From: an uncultured Lachnospiraceae bacterium
GTDB taxonomy: Bacteria > Bacillota > Clostridia > Lachnospirales > Lachnospiraceae
NCBI GenBank assembly: GCA_947176065.1
Contig: CAMWPB010000006.1
Span: 21,634 to 85,633 of the forward strand
DNA length: 64,000 bases
Reading direction: 5' to 3'
Made by a program: the position numbers and the translations under genes. Below are positions 42,491 through 50,406 of the stretch, in pieces. Under the pieces are notes generated by a model. It ran no database searches and was not told the DNA's origin. It was given only the letters and a program-made list of their open reading frames with translations. Numbering within the stretch: the stretch's first letter is position 1; every line of letters begins with the position of its first letter.

Positions 42491-44872
42491 ATGATTGAGG
42501 GACGAAAGAAAACGAAGACGCAGGGAATTGGATTGTTACTGGTTGTTTTGGCGTCGATTTGCTATGTTGTGTTGCTTACGGGAGGAAACCCGGAGGCCTT
42601 TTTGGTCGATGATAACAGGACGCAGTGGTATCCTGTCATGGAGCGGGCTTATGAAGATTTTTGGACGACGGGCCGGATCTATTGTTACGATTTCTATCAG
42701 ATGAAGGGGATGCCCGTGGCAGGACAGGGTTATTATGGGGTGATGAATCCGTTTATTCTGTTTTCGTACACGGTGACGAAGTTTTTACCCGGCAGAATAG
42801 ATGCTATCACCTTTTACATCGGCATGATGGTGGTTTTTGGAAATTTTTTCTTTTATCTGACTTGTAGGTGGTTCAACTGTAAACAGGCTTCTGCGTTTCT
42901 TTTAACCATGACTTACAGCACGATGGGGTGCTTTTTTGCCTTTTTCTACTGGTATTATGTGTTTAATAATTATTTTTTGGTGCCGCTTCTCATCTATGTT
43001 TTCCTGCACTGTGCGCGGGAGGGAAGGTTTGCGTATTGTGCCTGCGGAATCGTATTGGCGATGGATCTGTGGATGGGAAATGTGCAGTACACTTTCTATC
43101 ATTATTTGCTGTTCGGCATCCTCTGTCTGACGATGGTGACATTAAAAGATGGGCGTTATTTTAAAATACTGTGCGCTAATGCAGCGGTGGGAGTTGGGCT
43201 TTCCATGCCCATGCTGCTGCTTCTTTTGCAGGCGTCCGGCGGTTTTCAGAAGAATGGGGATTTTATGACATATCCTCTTTTGTATTTCAGCCTGCTGATT
43301 CATTCTGTGATTCCACAGGGTATTCTGCGGTGGCATGGGGACGGCTTTTCTTTTTTGGATTCCTATGTAATGGGGCGGGACGATAACCTCGTGTGTTATA
43401 TGGGCCCGGTGGGCATCCTTTTGTTTGCGGCAATGGCTTGTGCCGTCGGCCGATTTCTGAACAAAGCGGGGAAAATGGGACGGAGTTCAGAAAATGAAAT
43501 GCAGGCGGGGATGCAGGCACAGCTGCGAGGAATTTGGGAGGAGCTGCGGGTGGGGTATGGCAGAGCGACGGGGTGGACTCACGAAAAGAAGACGGCAGCG
43601 GGGTGTGTGGCAGCGCTCCTCGTTTTCCTGTCGCTGATGAGCGGCGGTGCTGTGGCCCATATACTCAGTGCGATGCCTGTCGTTCGGAATTTTCGCTATT
43701 TCTTTAAGGCAATTTTTCCGGCAGCGCCGTTGGCAGTTCTGCTGTTAGCGTATCTTGTTGGTACGGCTGACTGTAAGAGCAGCGCGGTCGGCCAAGGGCA
43801 CGGTGGAGGACGCTGTGGAAGCAATGTGTCTGGCTGTGAGAGTAAGGCAGCACGGCGTTGCCGATCTGTGGTGTCGTTCCTTGCGGTGGTTTATTTGTGC
43901 ATGGGTGTGGTGAATGCCTGCGATACGATTAAGTTGGGGAGAGCGTTGTTTGGAATGCGGATTGAAGGTGATTTTGAGGAGGAGAAGGAGCTGGCTTTGT
44001 CTGCACTCGAGGCGGCAGAGATAGACGGAAAAAACTACAGGACAGCCACGTTCCTGCAGTTTCCTGGTGTGAATGACGAGTGTTTCGCTCTGCCCCGCAA
44101 TTTGACAAAGAATTTTGCCACCGCTGTTGGCGTTTTTTCGTTGGCAGGTTACGAAATTGCTACGAAGAAAGACAGGCTGGAGATGTTTGACGCAATCTAT
44201 TCGGATAGTGATTTTTATACCAAATACGCCAATGCGGATACAATGGAAAATTTTTATCATAATCTGGAGCAACAGCCGGAAACAGTGCAAAGACAACTGG
44301 TTGAAAATGGTGTACGTTATCTGCTTTTGGATAAGACCACGCTTGCAGACAACAGGCTGGTAAGAGAAGGCGGATGGTTTCTGCTTCAGAATGACAGGCG
44401 GGAGGACGTTGCCGCCGCTTTGCAGGCACTTCCAAATATCCGCGTGGAACGGGTCAGCTCCTTTAACGACCATTATGATCTGGTGGAGCTTGCGGGCACA
44501 GCCAGTCTGTGTATGGACGGGGCGGGGAGTAAGGTTCCTTTAACGGATGAAAATATGCAGACCATTTCCTTTACCGCACAGGCAGCAAAGGTTTATACTC
44601 TCTCCTTTGCATGGGACCGTCATCTGGAGGCTTGCGTGATTGAGGCTGACGGCACTGTGAGAATGCTGCCTGTAGAGATAACGGAAAACGGCAATATCCG
44701 GCTGTCCACGGCGGGAAGTACCGGCGGACAGGTGACGCTTACGTGGCATGACCCGCTCTGCACTGCGGGGTTTGTCTGGGAAGGACTGACGACAGGAGCG
44801 TTTTTATATCTGCTCACGACTCTTGCAATCTTCGGGAAAAAGTGCTATAGTGATAACTATATAGTAAATTAG
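42491..44872 (+). CDS. YfhO-family membrane protein
   Basis: 793 residues. Multi-pass protein (about 12 membrane segments up to residue ~495) with a large extracytoplasmic C-terminal domain. The N-terminal loop LVDDNRTQWYPVMERAYEDF followed by the YCYDFYQMKGMPVAGQGYYG-like region is the YfhO signature; Bacillus YfhO is needed for GlcNAc decoration of lipoteichoic acid. A Cys/Gly-rich loop near 430-455 resembles the one in the preceding protein. One more membrane segment near the C-terminus (AFLYLLTTLAIFG). The gene follows the GT-C gene by 85 bp and probably works with it. The promoter for pilC lies inside its 3' end. Confidence 0.82.
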   Translation: MIEGRKKTKTQGIGLLLVVLASICYVVLLTGGNPEAFLVDDNRTQWYPVMERAYEDFWTTGRIYCYDFYQMKGMPVAGQGYYGVMNPFILFSYTVTKFLPGRIDAITFYIGMMVVFGNFFFYLTCRWFNCKQASAFLLTMTYSTMGCFFAFFYWYYVFNNYFLVPLLIYVFLHCAREGRFAYCACGIVLAMDLWMGNVQYTFYHYLLFGILCLTMVTLKDGRYFKILCANAAVGVGLSMPMLLLLLQASGGFQKNGDFMTYPLLYFSLLIHSVIPQGILRWHGDGFSFLDSYVMGRDDNLVCYMGPVGILLFAAMACAVGRFLNKAGKMGRSSENEMQAGMQAQLRGIWEELRVGYGRATGWTHEKKTAAGCVAALLVFLSLMSGGAVAHILSAMPVVRNFRYFFKAIFPAAPLAVLLLAYLVGTADCKSSAVGQGHGGGRCGSNVSGCESKAARRCRSVVSFLAVVYLCMGVVNACDTIKLGRALFGMRIEGDFEEEKELALSALEAAEIDGKNYRTATFLQFPGVNDECFALPRNLTKNFATAVGVFSLAGYEIATKKDRLEMFDAIYSDSDFYTKYANADTMENFYHNLEQQPETVQRQLVENGVRYLLLDKTTLADNRLVREGGWFLLQNDRREDVAAALQALPNIRVERVSSFNDHYDLVELAGTASLCMDGAGSKVPLTDENMQTISFTAQAAKVYTLSFAWDRHLEACVIEADGTVRMLPVEITENGNIRLSTAGSTGGQVTLTWHDPLCTAGFVWEGLTTGAFLYLLTTLAIFGKKCYSDNYIVN
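44823..44851 (+). promoter_or_regulatory. Promoter of the pilC operon
   Basis: TTGCAA (44823-44828), 17-bp spacer, TATAGT (44846-44851), inside the last codons of the YfhO-like gene. Confidence 0.65.
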
Positions 44873-44990
44873 TACCGAAGACAGGGATCGGCGCTAGTAT
44901 CTCTGGCATAAAGTCAGGGGGGGACGCAGGCAAACTCCTGCTGGGATGCTTCAGCAGGGGAGTACGAAGGGGAAGTACGGGGGAAATGCT
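44858..44990 (+). ncRNA. Structured 5' leader of pilC, riboswitch candidate
   Basis: About 133 nt between the promoter and pilC. Stems seen: CCGA/TCGG (44875-44891), CTCTG/CAGGG (44901-44919), ACTCCTGCT/AGCAGGGGAGT (44934-44963, with a bulge), and GTAC/GTAC (44962-44978) next to the ribosome site GGGGG (44979-44983). Unpaired GGGACGCAGGCAAAC (44920-44935 region) recalls fragments of the c-di-GMP-I riboswitch (GGGACGCA, GGCAAAC) but the order does not match that family. No open frame spans it with a ribosome site. Could control access to pilC. Confidence 0.4.
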
Positions 44991-46205
44991 ATGGCGGTCT
45001 GGGGATATGTTGCGATCGATAAAGGCGGAAAAGAGATAAAAGGAAGCAAAGACGCTGATAACAAGGATCTTGCACTCAGGGATCTGAAGAATCAGGGTCT
45101 TATTGTGCTGGAATTAACAGAGCAGAATGCGCTGACAAGGGATATCAGTCTCGATTTCGGAGGCAAGCCGACGCCACGCGATATGGCAGTGTTCTGTCGG
45201 CAGTTTGCAAGTATCACCAGGGCCGGCGTTACGATCATCGAGACGTTAAATATGCTGGCGGACTCCACGGAAAATAAAAAGATGCAGAAAGCTCTTTATG
45301 CCGTGCGTGCGGATGTGGAGAAGGGTGAGAGCTTCGCGGATTCCCTTTCGGGGCATCCGGCAGTGTTCCCGGAGCTTCTGGTGCAGATGGCCAGAGCGGG
45401 TGAGGCGTCCGGCAGTCTGGATACGGCTATGGAGCGTATGGCGGTACAGTTTGAGAAGTCAGCCAAGACGCAGGCCATGGTTAAGAAGGCGATGATCTAT
45501 CCGATCGTGGTGGCGCTGGTTGCGGTTGCGGTCGTGATCGTTATGCTGGTGTTTGTCATCCCGCGTTATATGGATATGTTCGAACAGCTGGGAACGGAAC
45601 TTCCGGGCATCACGCTTGCGGTGGTGGCTCTGAGTAATTTTATACAAAACAACTGGTACATAATTATTCCGGTCGTCGCGGGTATTGTATTTGCCCTCAA
45701 GGCTTATGCGAAAACTTACTCCGGCAGACATCTTTTCGGGAAACTGCAGTTAAAGATTCCGGCGGTTAAAAATCTGGTGGTGAAATCCGCTAGCGCACAG
45801 ATGGCAAGAACACTGAGCACCCTGCTGACGGCGGGGGTGCCGCTGATCGAGGCGGTGGATATCGTGGCGGACACCATGACGAACATCTGGTTTAAGGAGG
45901 CCCTCAAGGAAGCGGTTGAGCAGATTATGATCGGTGTGCCCCTGTCTCAGCCTGTACGGACCTGTGGCCTGTTTCCGCCCATGGTTTACCATATGATGCG
46001 GATCGGTGAGGAAGCCGGCTCTACGGAGGATATGCTCAATAAGCTGGCTGATTATTATGAAGAAGAAGTGGAGATGGCGGTGCAGTCCCTGATGGCTGCT
46101 ATGGAGCCTATGATCATTATTGTGCTGGCGGGCGTTGTCGGTTTCCTGATTGGTGCGGTGATGGCGCCTATGGTGACGATGTACTCGGCATTGGATAATC
46201 TGTAA
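44991..46205 (+). CDS. pilC: Type IV pilus inner-membrane platform protein PilC
   Basis: GspF/PilC family platform that links the ATPases to the growing pilus. 404 residues from ATG 44991 (GGGGGA eight bases upstream). N-terminal cytosolic segment (YVAIDKGGKEIKGSKDADN), then two GspF domains: RDMAVFCRQFASITRAGVTI near residue 63 and SAQMARTLSTLLTAGVPLIE near 266. Three hydrophobic segments (near 170, 220 and 378). The GEASGSLDTAMERMA and GEEAGSTEDMLNKLA motifs repeat between halves. First gene of the second pilus operon, after its own promoter and leader. Confidence 0.95.
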   Translation: MAVWGYVAIDKGGKEIKGSKDADNKDLALRDLKNQGLIVLELTEQNALTRDISLDFGGKPTPRDMAVFCRQFASITRAGVTIIETLNMLADSTENKKMQKALYAVRADVEKGESFADSLSGHPAVFPELLVQMARAGEASGSLDTAMERMAVQFEKSAKTQAMVKKAMIYPIVVALVAVAVVIVMLVFVIPRYMDMFEQLGTELPGITLAVVALSNFIQNNWYIIIPVVAGIVFALKAYAKTYSGRHLFGKLQLKIPAVKNLVVKSASAQMARTLSTLLTAGVPLIEAVDIVADTMTNIWFKEALKEAVEQIMIGVPLSQPVRTCGLFPPMVYHMMRIGEEAGSTEDMLNKLADYYEEEVEMAVQSLMAAMEPMIIIVLAGVVGFLIGAVMAPMVTMYSALDNL

Positions 46206-46308
46206 AGTTATAACCTGAATTAAGCGCGCTGAGTAGGGAACAGCCGCGTTTAAGATATATGTAACCCGAAAACAACCCCAATTTATGATGAAAAAGGAGA
46301 AGGAAACA

Positions 46309-46767
46309 ATGAAAAAAGAGAACATGAACAACAAAGGTTTCTCCCTCGTCGAGCTGATCATCGTTATCGCCATCATGGCGATCCTGATCGTAGTGCTGGC
46401 GCCTCAGTATCTGAAGTATGTGGAGAAGAGTAGAGTATCGTCCGACCAGACAACCATCGTTGAGTATATCAACGCAATGCAGGTGATCGCTGCTGATCCG
46501 GATATCACATTGGATAGTGCTAAGACTTACTCGTTAACGAGCGCTGCTAACAGCGATACAATTACAGTCTCTTCTGATCTGGCAACATTAATTGAAGGTC
46601 AGGGAATGTTGGATGCTACGTCTGCAGCGGGTGGCAAGACACAGTCCACTGCATATAAGGCTGCGGAAATGAACATTGTGTTAAAATATGACAGTGGGAA
46701 AAAGGTTTGGAATGTGACAAAAGCTGGCGGTACTGTTGAAGTGAACGGTAAGCTGCCTACCACCTAA
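46309..46767 (+). CDS. pilA: Major type IV prepilin PilA-like
   Basis: 152 residues. Short basic leader MKKENMNNKG followed by the prepilin cleavage site G/FSLVELIIVIAIMAIL; Glu5 of the mature chain is present, and the ~25-residue hydrophobic helix continues to APQYLKYVEKSR, typical of the major subunit. The globular domain (about 115 residues) lacks cysteines, so no disulphide loop. Mature N-terminal Phe would be methylated by PilD. AAGGAG nine bases before ATG 46309; an upstream ATG 46285 has no ribosome site. Located right after pilC and followed by an attenuator-like hairpin, consistent with higher expression than downstream genes. Confidence 0.93.
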   Translation: MKKENMNNKGFSLVELIIVIAIMAILIVVLAPQYLKYVEKSRVSSDQTTIVEYINAMQVIAADPDITLDSAKTYSLTSAANSDTITVSSDLATLIEGQGMLDATSAAGGKTQSTAYKAAEMNIVLKYDSGKKVWNVTKAGGTVEVNGKLPTT

Positions 46768-46832
46768 GTGCTGAATCGAATGTTGCATGGAAAAACGATG
46801 TATAAGTACCAAAACATAAGTAATACGGCATA

Positions 46833-46895
46833 ACCCCTCGCCCCTTGTGCAGAAAAGCGAACCTCAAAAAACGCTTTTTTGCATGGGGGGGGGGT
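46833..46895 (+). terminator. Long hairpin with a 10-G tract between pilA and pilD (attenuator candidate)
   Basis: Inner stem AAAAGCG (46853-46859) / CGCTTTT (46872-46878), TGCA/TGCA above it, and CCCC blocks on the left facing GGGGGGGGGG (46885-46894) on the right. T-run of six inside. Would limit transcription into pilD and beyond. Confidence 0.6.
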
Positions 46896-46933
46896 AATAC
46901 GTTACAGACAAATACCCCACAGAAGGAAACGAC

Positions 46934-47689
46934 ATGTTACCAGATATCTTACTTTTCAGCTCTATATTTCTCTTCGGCATCGTGATTGGCAGCTTCCTGA
47001 ATGTCTGCATTTTCCGTATCCCGGAGAAGGAGGATATTGTAAAGACTTCCTCCCACTGTATGAGCTGCGGTTATCGCCTGAAATGGTATGACATGATTCC
47101 GATATGCAGTTTCCTTGCGCTGCGGGGTAAATGCCGCAAATGCGGCGAGAAACTTTCTGTCCAGTATCCTCTGATTGAGGCGGCGAACGGAATCTTATAC
47201 GTTTGTATCGTATGGACAGGCGGCCTCGGCATAGAATCCCTACTCTACTGTCTGATGGCTTCCGCGCTCCTTGTTTTGAGCGTGATCGACTTTAGGACAT
47301 ATGAGATTCCCTTTGGAATCAATCTGTTTATACTGGCATTGGGGCTGGTCCGGGCGGCAACGGACTTTGCAAATATCCTTACCTACTTGATCGGCCTCTT
47401 TTCTGTCAGTATTGTGTTAGCTGTTTTGTACTACGCCACCGGCGGGAAAGCGATCGGCGGCGGCGATGTGAAGCTGATGGCGGCCTGCGGGCTGCTGCTT
47501 GGCTGGAAACTGATTATTTTGGCTTTTCTGCTTGGCTGTGTTCTCGGCGCGGTCATCCATGTGATCCGTATGAAAGTAAGCGGCGAGGGCCGCGTGCTGG
47601 CGATGGGTCCCTATCTGTCTCTGGGCGTCCTGATAGCGGCGCTGTGGGGCGATCAGCTGCTCAATTGGTATGTTTCGCAATGGCTATGA
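46934..47689 (+). CDS. pilD: Prepilin peptidase / N-methyltransferase
   Basis: Membrane aspartic protease that cleaves prepilin leaders and methylates the new N-terminus. 251 residues. N-terminal segment FGIVIGSFLNVCIFRIP, then the cytosolic zinc site SHCMSCGYRLKWYDMIP with GKCRKCGEKLS (four Cys), and the catalytic Asp pair in VIDFRTYEIP near 115 and the GGGDVKLMAACG motif near 178. About seven membrane segments. GAAGGAAACGAC precedes ATG 46934. It would process the five pilin-like proteins of this locus. Confidence 0.96.
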   Translation: MLPDILLFSSIFLFGIVIGSFLNVCIFRIPEKEDIVKTSSHCMSCGYRLKWYDMIPICSFLALRGKCRKCGEKLSVQYPLIEAANGILYVCIVWTGGLGIESLLYCLMASALLVLSVIDFRTYEIPFGINLFILALGLVRAATDFANILTYLIGLFSVSIVLAVLYYATGGKAIGGGDVKLMAACGLLLGWKLIILAFLLGCVLGAVIHVIRMKVSGEGRVLAMGPYLSLGVLIAALWGDQLLNWYVSQWL

Positions 47690-47725
47690 GCGCTGCGCAG
47701 AAAGGCGTAATAAATTGGAAAAATC

Positions 47726-47757
47726 ACCTGCACGGCATTACCGGCAGGTTTATTGTC
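47726..47757 (+). terminator. Hairpin after pilD
   Basis: ACCTGC(A)CGG / CCGGCAGGT (47726-47749) with a bulged A and 5-base loop, followed by TTATTGTCTCTTT. Weak terminator or RNA-processing site. Confidence 0.6.
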
Positions 47758-47826
47758 TCTTTATAGATATACTATTTTTAATCTAAAAATACGATAGAGG
47801 AAAATGTGTGAGGGAGGAAATGATAC

Positions 47827-49524
47827 ATGGCTGCTAAGGCGATCGCGATAGAGATCGGTTATTCGCTTACCAAAGTCTGCGAGGTGGATTACAAAGCGAA
47901 AACGCATAAAATCTATAAGAGCTTTACGGTTACAAATGGCGCGGAAGTCGTCAACGACGGTGCGCTGATGGTTTCCCAGGAGTATGTGGAGAATCTGCGG
48001 AGCGCGCTGGCGGCGAACCATGTGAAGACCAAACAGGTGGTATTTACGATTACCTCCTCGAAAATTGCAAGCCGTGAGGTCACGATCCCTTATGTGAAGG
48101 AAAACAGGATAGCGGATGTGGTCAACGCAAACGCTACGGATTATTTCCCGGTGGATTTGAGCCAGTACCAGCTCGCTTATACCATTCTGGGAACCATCGG
48201 TGAGACCAAAGGGGCCCAGCAGTATAAGCTGCTCGTGATGGCGGTACCCTCGGCGCTTTTGTCGGGCTACTACGATTTGGCGAAAGCGCTTAAGCTGGAA
48301 GTGGCGGCGATCGATTACGCCAGCAACAGTGTTTTTCAGGTAGTGAAGGATGAGTGTGCGAAGGGTAAGCACATGATTGTCAAGATAGATGAGCGGTCGT
48401 CTCTGGTGATGGCGGTGGAAAATTCTGTGCTGACGTTTACCAGAAGTGTTTCCTACGGCGTGGATGAGGTTATGGAGACGGTGATGAACACGCTCTGCTG
48501 GGGTGAGGTAAGCTCCGTGGAGCAGGCGATCCGCGTTCTCCAGAGAAATGACTGTATCGTCCCGGAGTCCGGGGACGGAACCGGGAGTGAGGAGAATGGT
48601 ACGAAATCCGCGAAGGAAAAGGCCCAGGAGGATGTGCGGGACGCTGTCATGCCGCTGATTAACGGTATTACCAGAGTTATCGACTACTATGCTTCCAGAG
48701 CATCGGGGGAGGCCATAGAGAGAATCCTGATTACGGGCGCGGGTGCGGACTTTAAGGGTTTGGGAGAGATGCTTTCCCGTGAGATCAATATGCCGGTAGC
48801 GGTCTTAAAGGAAGCGGCAGGCTGGAATCTGATGCGCAACTTTAAGAACGAGTGCTTCAGTGAGTACATAGCCTGTGTGGGCGCGGCTGTCGCGCCTCTG
48901 GGCTTTAAGCGGGAGACGGAGAAACGCGGCAGGGAGAAGGCGAAGAAGGAAGGCGGCGAAAAGGGAACGAACTGGGCGCCGCTGGCCTATACCGTGTTTG
49001 GCGTCGGTCTTGTAGCGGCGGCCGCGCTGGCGGCGGTGCCGATGATCGGCTACGCGAAGCTGACGAAAACCAATATGGAATTAAAATCGGAGGCGGGCAG
49101 TCTGGAGGACATTATTCCGATTTACAATGAATATGTTGCGGTGAAGACGGAGCGTGCCATGGTGGGCGCCATGTACGAGGCGACGGAGAGCCGGAACGAG
49201 GGGCTGGAAGAGTTTCTTGGCGAGCTGGAGGATAAGCTGCCCTCCAATGTGAACGTGGTTTCCTTTGCCAGCGACGCCTACGAAGTTACTATCAATATGA
49301 AAGTGCAGACGAAGGACGACGCGGGTGAGGCGGTTGAGCAGATGCGTACGTTCCATTCACTCATTCCGGAGCGGGTGACGGTGACTTCCCTTGTGGAGGA
49401 GGAAAATGAGGAGAGCGGCGAGCGTGTGGTTAATTTTACGGTGACTGCAGCGTATCAGGATGTGGGATACGAGCCGGAGGAAGAGATAACGGATGATGCC
49501 GATGAAGCGGATACGGTGGAATAG
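47827..49524 (+). CDS. pilM: PilM-PilN fusion protein
   Basis: 565 residues. Residues 1-375 are a PilM/FtsA-like actin-fold ATPase: AIAIEIGYSLTKVCEVDY, later YASNSVFQVVKDE and RILITGAGADFKGLGEML (phosphate-2 loop). A basic linker (RETEKRGREKAKKEGG) leads to a single membrane segment (LAYTVFGVGLVAAAALAAVP) and a PilN-type periplasm-side domain with coiled-coil and EFLGELEDKLPSNVNVVSF and an acidic tail. In most Gram-negatives these are two genes; a pilMN fusion is also reported in C. difficile. It would couple the cytosolic PilB ring to PilO. GGAGGAAATGATAC precedes ATG 47827. Confidence 0.9.
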   Translation: MAAKAIAIEIGYSLTKVCEVDYKAKTHKIYKSFTVTNGAEVVNDGALMVSQEYVENLRSALAANHVKTKQVVFTITSSKIASREVTIPYVKENRIADVVNANATDYFPVDLSQYQLAYTILGTIGETKGAQQYKLLVMAVPSALLSGYYDLAKALKLEVAAIDYASNSVFQVVKDECAKGKHMIVKIDERSSLVMAVENSVLTFTRSVSYGVDEVMETVMNTLCWGEVSSVEQAIRVLQRNDCIVPESGDGTGSEENGTKSAKEKAQEDVRDAVMPLINGITRVIDYYASRASGEAIERILITGAGADFKGLGEMLSREINMPVAVLKEAAGWNLMRNFKNECFSEYIACVGAAVAPLGFKRETEKRGREKAKKEGGEKGTNWAPLAYTVFGVGLVAAAALAAVPMIGYAKLTKTNMELKSEAGSLEDIIPIYNEYVAVKTERAMVGAMYEATESRNEGLEEFLGELEDKLPSNVNVVSFASDAYEVTINMKVQTKDDAGEAVEQMRTFHSLIPERVTVTSLVEEENEESGERVVNFTVTAAYQDVGYEPEEEITDDADEADTVE

Positions 49525-49536
49525 GAGGCGCGGGAG

Positions 49537-50364
49537 ATGAAAGTATCAAAGAGAGACGTATTGCTGTTACTTGGTTTACTTGGTGTGCTTGCCGTTGTCT
49601 GTTCCTATGTGCTAGTGTTTCAGCCGACGATGGAGAAGACGGAGAAGCTGGTGGAGGAGAACCAGCAGCTTGAGGCGCGGATTGCGGATTTGCAGAATAA
49701 GTCTGAGAACAGGGACAGCTATGAGAGCCAGACAGCGCAGATGCAGCGGGAGATAGAGGAAATTTACCAGCTTTTCCCGGTGGATGTGCGGGAGGAGAAT
49801 GCGGTTCTTTTAGCGATCAATCAGGAACTGCTCTCCCCGATGACGGTGCAGTCCGTCACCATAGATGCGCTGGTGGAAGTGCCTATTGTGGAAGCGGTGC
49901 AGGAGGAGATGCCTGACGCTACCTACGAGATTGAAGAGGTGGAGGAGATCGAGGACGCTACGGGGACACAGGAGGCGCCGACGCCCGAGGCGGGAGATAC
50001 GCAGAGCGCGGAAGGTGTGAATCCCTTTCATCTGATGAACCGCAAGGCTACGCTCAATTATGAGGTTTCTTATGAGGGACTGAAGCGGAGCGTTAAAAAC
50101 ATCTGTATGCAGACAGACCGTATGGTGATAGATAATCTGGCGGTTGTGTATGACGAGCAGACAGGACTTCTGAGGGGCACAACGGCGGTGAATATGTTCT
50201 GCGTGCCTGATCAGGAGGGTAAGGAGTATGAGGAGCCTGACTTTGGCGGCGTGCTTCTCGGCACGGACAATATTTTCGGCACGAGGGTGATCCGCAGCGA
50301 GGGTAATCTTCCCGATCTGGAGGACGGTGCGGAAGGTGAAGCGGGCGAAGACACGGCAGAGTAG
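49537..50364 (+). CDS. pilO: Type IV pilus alignment protein PilO
   Basis: 275 residues. One N-terminal membrane segment (LLLLGLLGVLAVVCSYVLVF), a coiled coil (EKTEKLVEENQQLEARIADL), then a ferredoxin-like domain with LYQLFPVDVREENAVLLAIN-like start seen as IYQLFPVDVREENAVLL and a final ISYEG/SVKNICMQTDRMVID region. A Glu-rich insert (residues 128-165) is longer than in Gram-negative PilO. 12 bp after pilMN with AGGAGGCGCGGGAG upstream, so translationally linked; pairs with the PilN part in the membrane. Confidence 0.88.
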   Translation: MKVSKRDVLLLLGLLGVLAVVCSYVLVFQPTMEKTEKLVEENQQLEARIADLQNKSENRDSYESQTAQMQREIEEIYQLFPVDVREENAVLLAINQELLSPMTVQSVTIDALVEVPIVEAVQEEMPDATYEIEEVEEIEDATGTQEAPTPEAGDTQSAEGVNPFHLMNRKATLNYEVSYEGLKRSVKNICMQTDRMVIDNLAVVYDEQTGLLRGTTAVNMFCVPDQEGKEYEEPDFGGVLLGTDNIFGTRVIRSEGNLPDLEDGAEGEAGEDTAE

Positions 50365-50406
50365 TAACGGCGGACGAAGACGCGCAGGCTGTGCGGAGGT
50401 GTAACG

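Noticed and set aside
44858..44990. Calling the pilC leader a c-di-GMP-I riboswitch
   Set aside because: Only short pieces of the consensus are present and their order and the tetraloop/receptor parts do not match.
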